NCBI GenBank assembly: GCA_040003255.1
Contig: JBDUCV010000018.1
Span: 1-34,366, forward strand
Origin: JBDUCV01 sp040003255
GTDB taxonomy: Bacteria > Actinomycetota > Actinomycetes > Mycobacteriales > Jatrophihabitantaceae
Direction: 5' to 3'
DNA length: 34,366 nt
The position numbers and the translations under genes are program-made. Of this stretch, positions 16,609 to 24,810 are shown one piece after another. The notes below the pieces were generated by a model. It was not told the origin of the DNA. It saw only the letters and a program-made list of their open reading frames with translations, and did not search any database. Positions within the stretch are counted from its first letter, which is position 1, and every line of letters starts with the position of its first letter.

Positions 16609-16821
16609 TCAGGTCACCGGAGCGGCCATCAGCTCACCCGGTCCGCCGCCTGCTCGCGGGTCTACCCACATGCTGAGTAGTCCGGTTGCGGTCCACGTCA
16701 GCGACCGATGATCACCACCGTCCGGGAACCGTTTCGCCAGCTGGCTTCCGGTCGACGACTGTGCGGGCAAGGCGAAGCCGGTGACTTCGACCGCTTCGGA
16801 TCTTCGGTTGACGAAGATCAT
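16609..16821 (-). CDS. Doubtful small ORF in the intergenic region
   Basis: A 70-codon frame lies in the 329-base stretch 16549-16877. Its codon third positions are GC-rich and the composition is protein-like (MIFVNRRSEAVEVTGFALPA, then SLTWTATGLLSMWVDPRAGG), but I recognise no family. It could be the C-terminal relic of a larger gene. The rest of the stretch holds the presumed promoter and the GGGGGAT ribosome site of the flavoprotein gene at 16878; no tRNA or strong hairpin was seen. Confidence 0.25.
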   Translation of the reverse strand: MIFVNRRSEAVEVTGFALPAQSSTGSQLAKRFPDGGDHRSLTWTATGLLSMWVDPRAGGGPGELMAAPVT

Positions 16822-16877
16822 TCATCGCTGTGGTGTGATGGGCACCAAGCCTTACGTTCAAGGGGGATCGACGCGCC

Positions 16878-18458
16878 GTGACCGATGCCGTCGTGATAGG
16901 GGCCGGACACAACGGCCTGGTCGCTGGCTGCCTGCTCGCTGACGCGGGGTGGGACGTCGAGGTGGTCGAGGCGATGCCGCACCCCGGCGGTGCGGTGCGC
17001 TCGGACCGTTCACTTCACCCCGACTTCGTGACCGACCTGTTCAGCGCCTTCTACCCCTTGGCCGTCGCGTCGCCGATCCTGGCTTCGCTCGACCTTGAAC
17101 GGCACGGCTTGCACTGGACACACGCCCCCGAGGTGCTCGCGCACGTCCTGCCCGACGACCGGGTGGCGACCCTCTCGCGCAACCTGGACACCACGGCCGC
17201 GTCGCTGGACGCGTTCGCAGCGGGCGATGGGGCTGCCTGGCGGGCGATGTTCGAGCAATACTGCGCGATCCGTGAGCCGCTAATCCGGGCCCTGTTCCGG
17301 CCGTTCCCGCCGGTGCGGCCGGGCGTCGCGCTACTACGCCGGCTCGGCGCGGCCGATGCATTGCGCTTCGCACGGTTCGCCGTCACGCCGGTGCGGCGGG
17401 CAGGTGACGAGCGGTTCGCCGGCGAGGGCGCGACCCTGCTGCTGGCCGGCAACGCCCTGCACACCGACCTGCCGCCCGAGGGTGCGGGCAGCGCGCTGTT
17501 CGGCTGGCTGTTGGCGATGGTCGGCCAGGACATCGGCTTTCCGGTCCCGGTCGGCGGGTCGGGGATGATCATTGAGGCGCTGGTCTCCCGACTGGCCGCG
17601 GCCGGGGGCCGGTTGCGGCTGGATGCCCCGGTCGAGCGGATCATCGTCGAAGGCGGGGCAGCGCGGGGCGTCCGGCTGGCGTCCGGCGAGATGATCCGGG
17701 CCGGACGTGCGGTGCTGGCCGACGTCGGCGCTCCAGAGCTCTACCGCGACCTGGTCGGATTTGCGAACCTGCCGCCGCGCGTGGAGTCGGATCTGCGCAG
17801 CTTCCAGTGGGACGCGCCGACGCTGAAGGTCAACTGGGCGCTGTCCGGGCCGATCCCGTGGATTGCGGCCGAGGTCGGCGGCTCCGGCACCGTCCACCTC
17901 GGCGTTGACCTGGACGGACTGACCAACTACGCAGCATCGCTCGCCACGAAGCAGATCCCGCAGCAGCCGTTCCTGCTGCTCGGCCAGATGACGGCGGCGG
18001 ACCCGACTCGCTCGCCCCCAGACACCGAGTCGGCGTGGGCCTACACCCACCTGCCCGACAAGCGACCGCTCAGCGAGGCGGAGATCGTCGCGCATGTCGA
18101 GCGCATGCAGCGAACCATCGAGCGGCACGCGCCGGGTTTCGGCGACCGGGTCATCGCTCGATCGGTGCAATCGCCGCTCGACCTGCAGGCTGCCAACCCG
18201 AACCTGGTCGGCGGCGCGGTCAACGGGGGAACTGCGGCGATCTACCAGCAGTTGGTGTTCCGTCCGCTTCCTGGGCTGGCCAGGTCCGAGACACCGGTCG
18301 ACCGGCTCTACCTGGCTGGCGCCTCGGCGCATCCCGGCGGGGGCGTGCACGGCGGCCCCGGGGCTAATGCCGCGCGGGCCGCACTCGCGCGCGATCGGGT
18401 GGTCGGGCGGGTGCGCAATGCCGGGACGCGTGCCCTGCTACGGCGGATCTACCGCTGA
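16878..18458 (+). CDS. Phytoene desaturase-like FAD-dependent oxidoreductase
   Basis: This is a 526-residue flavoprotein of the amine-oxidase/phytoene-desaturase superfamily. The Rossmann FAD motif VIGAGHNGLVAG is at residues 5-16, followed by an acidic strand end (VEVVEAMPHPGGAVRS) typical for the group. Near the C-terminus GASAHPGGGVHGGPGANAA is the second FAD-binding motif. It is closest in type to the CrtI-like / PYROXD2-like branch, whose substrates are mostly unknown, and no carotenoid genes are nearby. The start is GTG with GGGGGAT upstream. It converges on the PPOX gene, with two hairpins between them. Confidence 0.88.
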   Translation: MTDAVVIGAGHNGLVAGCLLADAGWDVEVVEAMPHPGGAVRSDRSLHPDFVTDLFSAFYPLAVASPILASLDLERHGLHWTHAPEVLAHVLPDDRVATLSRNLDTTAASLDAFAAGDGAAWRAMFEQYCAIREPLIRALFRPFPPVRPGVALLRRLGAADALRFARFAVTPVRRAGDERFAGEGATLLLAGNALHTDLPPEGAGSALFGWLLAMVGQDIGFPVPVGGSGMIIEALVSRLAAAGGRLRLDAPVERIIVEGGAARGVRLASGEMIRAGRAVLADVGAPELYRDLVGFANLPPRVESDLRSFQWDAPTLKVNWALSGPIPWIAAEVGGSGTVHLGVDLDGLTNYAASLATKQIPQQPFLLLGQMTAADPTRSPPDTESAWAYTHLPDKRPLSEAEIVAHVERMQRTIERHAPGFGDRVIARSVQSPLDLQAANPNLVGGAVNGGTAAIYQQLVFRPLPGLARSETPVDRLYLAGASAHPGGGVHGGPGANAARAALARDRVVGRVRNAGTRALLRRIYR

Positions 18459-18548
18459 TCGGATCGGCACGTCACCGAACCTGAAAAGCGGACGTGCGAT
18501 GACCGAGGATGCGCCCACACGGCACCCGATAGCGGCCCCGGACGTTCG

Positions 18549-18590
18549 CTTCGGTGAAAGCCGAAGTCCAGCACTGCGCACGCAGCGCAG
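18549..18590. terminator. Two tandem hairpins between convergent genes
   Basis: CTTCGG-TGAAAG-CCGAAG (18549-18566) and CTGCGC-ACGCA-GCGCAG (18574-18590) are two perfect 6-bp stems in the 133-base gap between the flavoprotein gene and the PPOX gene. The second ends one base before the PPOX stop. A bidirectional terminator is the simplest reading. There are no U-tracts. Confidence 0.55.
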
Positions 18591-18591
18591 G

Positions 18592-19014
18592 TCAGTGACC
18601 TGCCCATCGGCCGATGCCACCGACTCGATCGGGGCTGATCCGAAGGATCAGGCCGGGCGGATGGTTCTCACCGGGCGGGAACACGGCGTCGGGGCCGACG
18701 TAGACGCGCGCCAGTCGCTGCAGCAGATCCGCCGCGCCGCCTTCGGTCACCCGGCCGGTCCCTTGCACGACGAGGTACTCGCCAAGCCCCATCGGGTTCA
18801 CTACGCCGGTCTCCATCGACAGGACGACGCGGGGATCGCGTCGGACGTTGCGAAGCTTCTGCCGGTCGCCCATATGCCCGCTGACGATTTCGTCGCCGTC
18901 GAGACCTACCCAGACGATGCTCACCTGCGGACTGCCGTCAGCGTTGATCGTCGCCAGATGGGCGAGCCTGCCGCTGGTTAGCACCGAACGGACCTCGTTT
19001 GTCAGTACCGCCAT
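18592..19014 (-). CDS. PPOX-class F420-dependent-type oxidoreductase
   Basis: This 140-residue split-barrel flavin/deazaflavin protein has the family opening L-A-H-L-A-T-I-N-A-D-G-S-P-Q-V-S (about 17-32). DRQKLRNVRRDPRVVLSME is the helix and strand that bind the cofactor phosphate. The pattern fits the actinobacterial TIGR03618-like group, which uses F420 (some members use FMN or heme-breakdown products). Cytosolic, usually dimeric. Substrate unknown. It is followed at some distance on the same strand by the MscS gene, which lies upstream of it. ATG at 19014. Confidence 0.88.
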   Translation of the reverse strand: MAVLTNEVRSVLTSGRLAHLATINADGSPQVSIVWVGLDGDEIVSGHMGDRQKLRNVRRDPRVVLSMETGVVNPMGLGEYLVVQGTGRVTEGGAADLLQRLARVYVGPDAVFPPGENHPPGLILRISPDRVGGIGRWAGH

Positions 19015-19076
19015 GTCGATCGACTGTAGTTGGCATCGGTCAACGGCGGACGCGCGTCGCCTGCCCGCCGCCGCGG

Positions 19077-19799
19077 CTAGCTCGTCGGCGGCCGTCGCCC
19101 GCGGCTCTTCGGACGCAACAGCAGCGGGTCGGCCGGCGCGGCAACCGGCCCAACTGCCGAGGCGAGCAATCCACTGTTCGGGATGTTGACCACGCCTTCG
19201 GCGGTCAGCAGGGTGGTGTAAAGCAAACCAACTCCGGTCACCGTTCCGTCGAGTGGCCCACCCGCGGAGCCGGACCGGATCCTGATCCGCTCACCCGGCA
19301 CGTACGGCCGCGAGAACAGCAACACCAGACCCGCGAACACGTTGCCCAAAGTCTGCTGTGCGGCGATGCCGACGATGATTCCGGTGACCGCCCCGCCGAC
19401 GAGCAATCGCCCCAAGGCCACCGACAGCAGGTCGAGCACGCCGAGCAGCACGACCACGTAGCCGATCAGCAGGCACGCGATGCGCAGTGGAGTGGCAGCC
19501 GCGGCGCCGCCATGCGCGGTGGCGATTCGGCTCACCTCGCTGGCAGCCGAGCGGGTGGCGAGCACTCCGAAGATCAGCAATGCCCCCGAGCAGACGTAGA
19601 CGACGATCCGCGCGTGAGCGTTCCGGGCGTCTATCCCACCGAGTCCGTGGCCGACCAACAGCGCGGCGACTGCAAGCACGCCATAAACGATGGCCCGGCG
19701 AAAATCCGGCCGCACGCGAACGTCGAGGGCCGACAGCGCATCGCGAGCCGACGACGGCAACATCTGGTCCGGCCGCAGCCGTCCTACCCGCATCTGCAC
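19077..19799 (-). CDS. Small MscS-family mechanosensitive channel
   Basis: This 240-residue membrane protein has about four hydrophobic segments. The MscS pore-helix pattern is clear (GGAVTGIIVGIAAQQTLGNV, about 145-164), followed by FAGLVLLFSRPYVPGERI and the beta-domain (GTVTGVGLLYTTLLTAEGVVNIPN). The C-terminal cage domain is much shorter than in E. coli MscS and ends in a basic tail (RPKSRGRRPP). The family releases solutes on hypo-osmotic shock. Start GTG at 19799 or ATG at 19793. It sits alone upstream of the PPOX gene on the same strand. Confidence 0.85.
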   Translation of the reverse strand: MQMRVGRLRPDQMLPSSARDALSALDVRVRPDFRRAIVYGVLAVAALLVGHGLGGIDARNAHARIVVYVCSGALLIFGVLATRSAASEVSRIATAHGGAAAATPLRIACLLIGYVVVLLGVLDLLSVALGRLLVGGAVTGIIVGIAAQQTLGNVFAGLVLLFSRPYVPGERIRIRSGSAGGPLDGTVTGVGLLYTTLLTAEGVVNIPNSGLLASAVGPVAAPADPLLLRPKSRGRRPPTS

Positions 19800-19843
19800 T
19801 GTCTAGCAAACCCTAGGCGGCAATGCCCCGGCGCGGTGGCCGC

Positions 19844-20578
19844 TCACCAGCCGAAGCTGATCACCTCGAACGGCACCGCAAAGCGGCAGCCGAGGCGGGT
19901 GCCCGCCTGGCGGGCGAAGGATTCCAGGAACTCGTCCGGTTCGGGCCAGCTGTCGCCGAGGCCGGCCAAGTAGGCAGCGTGCGCCCGTAGCGACTCGACC
20001 CCCTTAGCCAGATGATCGTCGACCTCGACCGCGTGCGCCGCGACGGGCGAGCCGGACACGAGCACCATCCGCACGCCGCCCCATGGCTCGAGCCCTTGCT
20101 CGAGCAGATCGCGGAACACCCACCGATTCGCCGCATCACGTACGGCATCGATCGTTGCCTGCCCGGCAGCGATGTGGTCGGCCTGGTTGAGCATGCCCGG
20201 CCCGTACGCCTCGCGGTGGTTGCCCATGATCACCACCTCGGGGCGGTGCCTGCGCACGGCCGCGGCGATATCACGCCGCAGTGGCAGGCCGTACTCCACC
20301 ACCCCGTCGGGGTAACCCAGGAACTCGACGGCATCGACGCCGACTATGCGCGCCGACTCGCGCTGCTCGCGCTCGCGCAGCGGCCCGGCTTCCTCCGGCG
20401 CCAGGCCGTCGATGCCGGCTTCGCCCCGAGTTGCCAGGCAGTAGACGATCTGCTTGCCCTGCGCGGTCCATCGGGCGATCGCCGACGCCGCGCCGTATTC
20501 CAGGTCGTCGGGATGGGCGACGATCGCCAGCGCTCTGGTCCAGTCCTCGTCGATCGGTTCGAATGCAGGTTCGGTCAT
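19844..20578 (-). CDS. PIG-L family (LmbE-like) deacetylase
   Basis: This 244-residue zinc hydrolase carries the hallmark A-H-P-D-D at residues 21-25 (metal and catalytic residues). The second metal-binding histidine is in NQADHIAAG, and GYPDGVVEYG and GNHREAYGPG are family loops. Members deacetylate N-acetylglucosaminyl lipids or cleave mycothiol-type conjugates (MshB and Mca are relatives). Mycothiol synthase lies in this window, but the sequence alone does not show that this one acts on mycothiol. The ATG at 20578 starts just before the family core; the frame runs open into pstB, and that extension is spurious. It lies downstream of pstB on the same strand (68-base gap). Confidence 0.85.
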   Translation of the reverse strand: MTEPAFEPIDEDWTRALAIVAHPDDLEYGAASAIARWTAQGKQIVYCLATRGEAGIDGLAPEEAGPLREREQRESARIVGVDAVEFLGYPDGVVEYGLPLRRDIAAAVRRHRPEVVIMGNHREAYGPGMLNQADHIAAGQATIDAVRDAANRWVFRDLLEQGLEPWGGVRMVLVSGSPVAAHAVEVDDHLAKGVESLRAHAAYLAGLGDSWPEPDEFLESFARQAGTRLGCRFAVPFEVISFGW

Positions 20579-20646
20579 GACCGCGACGTTAGCCGTCCCG
20601 GCCACGCAACAGCGAGAGTCCGGCGCCGTCGGCGAACCGAACCGAG

Positions 20647-21426
20647 TCAGCCAAAGCGGCCGGAAATGTAATCCTCGGTGCGGCGGTCGGACGGGTTGGA
20701 AAAGATCTTCTCGGTGTCGTCCATCTCGACGAGTTGACCCGGCTTGCCAAGCCCGGCGAGGTTGAAGAACGCGGTGCGCTCGCTCACCCTCGCCGCCTGC
20801 TGCATGTTGTGCGTGACGATCACGATCGTGTACCGCTCCTTGAGCGTCTGGATCAGGTCCTCGATCGCGAGCGTCGAGATCGGGTCCAATGACGAGCAGG
20901 GCTCGTCCATCAGCAGCACCTGCGGTTCGACCGCGATCGCCCGGGCGATGCACAACCGCTGCTGCTGGCCCCCGGAAAGCCCGGCACCTGGCTTGGTCAG
21001 CCGGTCCTTGACCTCGTCCCACAGGTTGGCGCTCTTGAGCGAGCGCTCCACGACCGAGTCGAGGTCGGATTTCTTGATCCGTCCGCCCTGCAGCTTGAGC
21101 CCGGCCACGACGTTGTCGTAGATCGACATCGTCGGGAACGGGTTGGGCCGCTGGAACACCATGCCGATCGTGCGCCGGACGTCGACCGGGTCGATGGCGC
21201 TGGCGTAGATGTTCTCGCCATCGAGCAGCACCTCACCCTCGACATGCGCACCGGCGATCACCTCGTGCAGCCGGTTGAGCGTGCGCAGCACGGTGGACTT
21301 GCCGCATCCGGACGGGCCGATGAACGCGGTCACGCTGCGCGGCGCGATGGTGAAGTTGCAGTCGCTGACGGCGAGGAACTTGCCGTAGTAGATGTTGAGG
21401 TTCTTACCGTCGATGCGTTTTGCCAT
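20647..21426 (-). CDS. pstB: Phosphate ABC transporter ATP-binding protein PstB
   Basis: This is the ATPase of the high-affinity phosphate importer, 259 residues, the family's normal length. Walker A is GPSGCGKST (37-45), the signature LSGGQQQRLCIARA, Walker B LLMDEPCSSLDP (the Ser-Ser between Pro and Leu is usually S-A), and the switch His in VTHNMQQA. It lies 21 bases after pstA, as the last gene of pstS-pstC-pstA-pstB. No phoU follows in this window. Regulation is presumably by PhoP through the PHO box before pstS. Confidence 0.97.
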   Translation of the reverse strand: MAKRIDGKNLNIYYGKFLAVSDCNFTIAPRSVTAFIGPSGCGKSTVLRTLNRLHEVIAGAHVEGEVLLDGENIYASAIDPVDVRRTIGMVFQRPNPFPTMSIYDNVVAGLKLQGGRIKKSDLDSVVERSLKSANLWDEVKDRLTKPGAGLSGGQQQRLCIARAIAVEPQVLLMDEPCSSLDPISTLAIEDLIQTLKERYTIVIVTHNMQQAARVSERTAFFNLAGLGKPGQLVEMDDTEKIFSNPSDRRTEDYISGRFG

Positions 21427-21447
21427 GACCTGGTTGCCTTTTCTCGA

Positions 21448-22383
21448 TTATCCGGTGATCTTGTTGAACCGCCCGATGAAACGGGCGGTCAGGTTGAGCG
21501 CCATGACGATGACGATCAGGGTGAGCGCGGCGCCCCACATGCGATCCGCGGCGAACTGCACGGCGGTCGGCTTGCCGTTGATGATCGCTTGGGTGCTACC
21601 CAGGTTCGAGAACTGGTCGTTGATCATGGTGGGCAGTGAGGCCTGGAAGCCGCTGAACAGGTCGCGGTTTATGTTCGAGGTGTAGCCGACGAGGATCAGC
21701 AACGGCGCCGTTTCGCCGGCGACCCGGGCGATGCCCAGCACGATGCCGGTGATGATGCCCGTTAGTGCCGTCGGTACCACGATGCGCGCGATGGTCTTCC
21801 ATTTGGGCACGCCAAGGGCGTAAGACGCCTCGCGCAACTCGTTCGGCACGAGCTTGAGCATCTCCTCGGTGGTGCGCACGATGACCGGAATCATCAGCAT
21901 CACCAGGGCCAACGACACGAGCCAGCCAGAGCGCTCACCGCCGAGTGTCGTGATGAAGATTGCGTAGATGAACAGCGCCGCAACGATGGACGGTATGCCG
22001 GTCAGGATGTCGACCATGAAGGTCACCGCCCTGGCCAGCGGCCCGCGTCCGTACTCCACCAGGTAGATGCCGACGAGCACGGCGATGGGCACCGAGATCA
22101 GCGAGCACAGTGCCACCTGTTCGAGGGTGCCGAGAATCGCGTGGTACGCGCCGCCGCCGGCTTCGCGATAGGTGATGCCGCGTTGGCTGTGCGTCCACCA
22201 CCCGTTGCGGGTAACGGCGTGGATGCCCCGGCTGACGACCGTCCAGAGCAGCCAGACCAGCGGCACCAGCGCGATGGCGAAAGCGAGCGTGACCAGCCCC
22301 GTCGCGAGCCTGTCCTTGACCTTGCGCATTCCGGAGCCGGGCGCTGCCCGCAGTGTGGTCGGGGTCGCCGTCATCGTGCTCAC
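21448..22383 (-). CDS. pstA: Phosphate ABC transporter permease PstA
   Basis: This 311-residue inner-membrane permease has six hydrophobic segments and the binding-protein-dependent permease motif EASYALGVPKWKTIARIVVP, which contacts PstB. The GVxxx region RVAGETAPLLILVGY is typical of PstA. The GTG at 22383 is chosen because it overlaps the pstC stop (GTGA) and has AAGGGAG five or six bases upstream. The ATG at 22374 is three codons later. A longer open frame to 22725 runs through pstC and is false. Forms the membrane channel with PstC. Confidence 0.96.
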   Translation of the reverse strand: MSTMTATPTTLRAAPGSGMRKVKDRLATGLVTLAFAIALVPLVWLLWTVVSRGIHAVTRNGWWTHSQRGITYREAGGGAYHAILGTLEQVALCSLISVPIAVLVGIYLVEYGRGPLARAVTFMVDILTGIPSIVAALFIYAIFITTLGGERSGWLVSLALVMLMIPVIVRTTEEMLKLVPNELREASYALGVPKWKTIARIVVPTALTGIITGIVLGIARVAGETAPLLILVGYTSNINRDLFSGFQASLPTMINDQFSNLGSTQAIINGKPTAVQFAADRMWGAALTLIVIVMALNLTARFIGRFNKITG

Positions 22384-23405
22384 GAGAACTCCCTTCGCCG
22401 GTTCACGACTGCTCGAGCGGCGGCGTTGACGGCGAAGGTCAGCACGAACAGTGCGAGGCCGGCCGCGATGTACGCACCGGTCTGTTTCGGGTCGTTGAAC
22501 TCCGCGGCGTTGTTCGCAATCTTTGAGGCAAAGGTCTCGCCGTTGCTGAAGATCGAGAAGGAGAATCTGGCATCCTCGCCGGAGCGCGACACGATCAGAT
22601 AGATCGCGATCGTCTCGCCTAGGGCGCGACCCAAACCGAGCATGGCACCGCTGATAAGGCCAGGGCGACCATGGGGCAGAACCGCGAGCCAAATCATCTC
22701 CCACTTGGTTGCGCCGAGTGCCCACGCAGCCTCGATGTGCTCAGTCGGCGTGCGTTCGAAGACGTCTCGGGCAATCGCCGTGACGATCGGCAGGATCATG
22801 ATTGCCACGACCACCCCGCCGTTGAAGATCGTGCCGCTGGAGATGCCGGCGTTCTCGAAGACTCTCAAAAAGCCCAGGCGGTAAAGCATCCGCTGCACCG
22901 GCTCGAGGTAGGGCGCCAGCACGATGATGCCCCAGACGCCGTAGATGATCGACGGGATCGCGGCGAGCAGGTCGATTACGTAGGCCACTGGACGAACGAG
23001 TTGCTTGGGCGCGTACTGGGTGATGAACAGTGCGATCCCGATCGACAGCGGTACCGCGAGCACCATCGCGACGAACGAGATGATCACCGTGACCCAAAGC
23101 AGACCGAGGATGCCGAAGCGCAGATTGCTGCCATCGACCTTCCACTCGCGGGAGAACAGGAAGTTCACCTTGTCATTGGCGATAGCTGGCACTGCCTTGA
23201 TCAGCAGGAACGCAGCCACCAACGCGATCAGAATGACGACGAACAACCCGGCACCCGCGGTCAAGGACGCGAAGGCCCGATCGCCGCGGCGTACCCTGCC
23301 GCGGCCGGCGAGCGGAGGCAGCGTGCCGCCGCTCGCCGAGCTGGCACCAGAGGCGTCGACGGCCGGATCGTCGCCAGACGGTCCCGCTTGCCGATCGGTT
23401 GTCAT
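22380..23405 (-). CDS. pstC: Phosphate ABC transporter permease PstC
   Basis: This is a 341-residue permease with a polar, Ser/Pro-rich N-terminal tail of about 45 residues, then six membrane segments. The coupling motif is EAAWALGATKWEMIWLAVLPHG and the PstC signature LGRALGETIAIYLIV. The ATG at 23405 has GCGAGAG directly upstream; an ATG five codons earlier (23420) is possible. The long frame to 23516 covers the intercistronic hairpin and is unlikely. It overlaps pstA by four bases. Works with PstA, PstB and PstS to import phosphate. Confidence 0.95.
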   Translation of the reverse strand: MTTDRQAGPSGDDPAVDASGASSASGGTLPPLAGRGRVRRGDRAFASLTAGAGLFVVILIALVAAFLLIKAVPAIANDKVNFLFSREWKVDGSNLRFGILGLLWVTVIISFVAMVLAVPLSIGIALFITQYAPKQLVRPVAYVIDLLAAIPSIIYGVWGIIVLAPYLEPVQRMLYRLGFLRVFENAGISSGTIFNGGVVVAIMILPIVTAIARDVFERTPTEHIEAAWALGATKWEMIWLAVLPHGRPGLISGAMLGLGRALGETIAIYLIVSRSGEDARFSFSIFSNGETFASKIANNAAEFNDPKQTGAYIAAGLALFVLTFAVNAAARAVVNRRREFS

Positions 23406-23464
23406 CTCTCGCTCTGGCATGAGGTCCACATCATCCGGAACACCGATCTGGGTAACCCACCAGC

Positions 23465-23486
23465 CCCACCGACTCATGCCGGTGGG
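23465..23486 (-). promoter_or_regulatory. Hairpin between pstS and pstC
   Basis: CCCACCG (23465-23471) and CGGTGGG (23480-23486) form a 7-bp GC stem with an 8-base loop in the 119-base gap between the pstS stop and the pstC start. In binding-protein operons such a hairpin commonly protects or partly ends the mRNA, so that the binding protein is made in excess of the membrane parts. That role here is inferred from position. Confidence 0.4.
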
Positions 23487-23524
23487 ACCGGCCTGCGGGG
23501 CTGCTCGCCGGATCAATTTAGGCG

Positions 23525-24655
23525 TCAGCCGATCTTGCTAACGGATGCCTGCACCTTCGCCTGGATCTGCGCAGGCAGCGGAGCGTAGCCGAGATCCGAT
23601 AGCACGCTCTGGCCGTCGCCAGCGGTGTAGGTCAGGAAGGACCTGACCAGCTTGCCGATCGCCGCGTCGGAGTACTTCGAACAAACGATCTCGTAGGTGA
23701 CCAGGATGATCGGGTAGGCACCGGGCGTCTTGGTCGCATAGTCCAGCTTGAGCGTGAGGTCGTCGCCAGTGCCGGCGACTGTCGCGGCGGCGACGGCCTT
23801 GCCGGCGGTGTCGGCGTTCAATTCCACTGGCCCGGCGCCGTTGTCGACCGACGCGTATTTCAGGCCGCCGTTCACGGCGTAGGACCACTCGATGTAACCG
23901 ATGCTGCCGTCGGTGGTCTGGATTGCCTGCTGGACACCCTGCGACTTGGTCTTGCCCTGGCCAGTTTTGCCCGGCCAGGCGTTGTCGGGCTTGAGGGTGA
24001 AGTCGGACGGCGCCGCGCCGGCAAGATACTTCGCGAAGTTGTTCGAGGTACCTGAGGAGTCTCCCCGGAAGAACACGGTGATCGGCTTGGCCGGCAGGTT
24101 TACCCCTGAGTTGGCGGCCATGAGCGCCGCGTCGTCCCAGGCGACGATCTTGCCGGTGAAGATCTTGGCGATCAGCGACGGAGTGAGGGTCAGCTTATCG
24201 ACGCCGCTGACCTGGAAGGCAACCGCGATCGGGCCGGTAACCATCGGCAGATTCAGGGCCGGCGACGCGCAGCGCCTCGCGGCCGCGCCGATCTCGCCCT
24301 TGGCAGCATTGAGCGCTGAATCCGATCCGGCGAAGTCGACCTGTCCGGCGTTGAAGTTCTTCACACCTGCGCCAGACCCGGTGCCGTTGTAGGCGATCGT
24401 GGATCCCGAGCATTTCTGCTGGTAGGCCTTCGTCCATTCGGTGATCGCATTCTGCTGAGCGGTGGAGCCCTCGGTTTTCAGCGATCCTGTTGCGCAATCG
24501 CCAACCGAGCCGCTCGAGCTGCCCGCACTCGACCCGCCGGCGTTCGACCCGCCTGCCGAGTTCGAACCGGGAGGATTGTTGTCCGATCCACAGGCCGCGA
24601 AGGTGATTGCGCCGGCAACGACGCCGGCGAGCAGCCCGGTCCGATACAGCTTCAC
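23525..24655 (-). CDS. pstS: Phosphate-binding lipoprotein PstS
   Basis: This is a 376-residue extracytoplasmic phosphate-binding protein. The signal peptide (KLYRTGLLAGVVAGAITF) ends in a lipobox-like FAAC, so Cys near residue 20 is likely lipid-modified, followed by a Gly/Ser/Asn-rich linker. The binding fold starts at LKTEGSTAQQNAITEW, and the typical phosphate-loop motifs GTGSGAGVKNF, FAGSDSALN and RGDSSGTSNNFAKYL are present. The GTG at 24655 with AAAGGGA upstream gives a good signal peptide; the earlier ATG at 24688 adds polar residues before it. First gene of the pst operon, with a PHO box about 75 bases upstream. Confidence 0.96.
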   Translation of the reverse strand: MKLYRTGLLAGVVAGAITFAACGSDNNPPGSNSAGGSNAGGSSAGSSSGSVGDCATGSLKTEGSTAQQNAITEWTKAYQQKCSGSTIAYNGTGSGAGVKNFNAGQVDFAGSDSALNAAKGEIGAAARRCASPALNLPMVTGPIAVAFQVSGVDKLTLTPSLIAKIFTGKIVAWDDAALMAANSGVNLPAKPITVFFRGDSSGTSNNFAKYLAGAAPSDFTLKPDNAWPGKTGQGKTKSQGVQQAIQTTDGSIGYIEWSYAVNGGLKYASVDNGAGPVELNADTAGKAVAAATVAGTGDDLTLKLDYATKTPGAYPIILVTYEIVCSKYSDAAIGKLVRSFLTYTAGDGQSVLSDLGYAPLPAQIQAKVQASVSKIG

Positions 24656-24726
24656 CGTGTGATCCCTTTCGTCAGAGGGGAACTCCACGCAGGACGCTAT
24701 GAGCGGCAGGTAGCGCAGTGGGGCTC

Positions 24727-24748
24727 GGCGGGTGAACGCAGGGTGAAC
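24727..24748 (-). promoter_or_regulatory. PHO box (two 11-bp direct repeats) upstream of pstS
   Basis: On the minus strand GTTCACCCTGC (24748-24738) is followed directly by GTTCACCCGCC (24737-24727). These are two 11-bp units that share their first eight bases and match the actinobacterial PhoP recognition unit, as known from Streptomyces. A possible -10 (TAGCGT, 24699-24694) lies 27 bases downstream, so the repeats occupy the usual activator position near -35. Strong evidence that pstSCAB is induced by phosphate starvation through PhoR-PhoP, which are not in this window. Confidence 0.85.
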
Positions 24749-24810
24749 GGGACCCGCCCGGCACGCGGCGGTTCCCAGATCGCCGGATAACGGGCGCAGT
24801 GACGGCCCCG

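Noticed and set aside
20579..21022. Open frame extending the PIG-L gene upstream through pstB
   Set aside because: It is antisense-free but lies inside pstB in another frame; the AHPDD family core begins 20 residues after the ATG at 20578, so no extra N-terminus is needed.
22384..22725. Upstream extension of pstA
   Set aside because: The extension runs inside pstC in another frame; the GTG at 22383 has a good ribosome site and the usual GTGA overlap.
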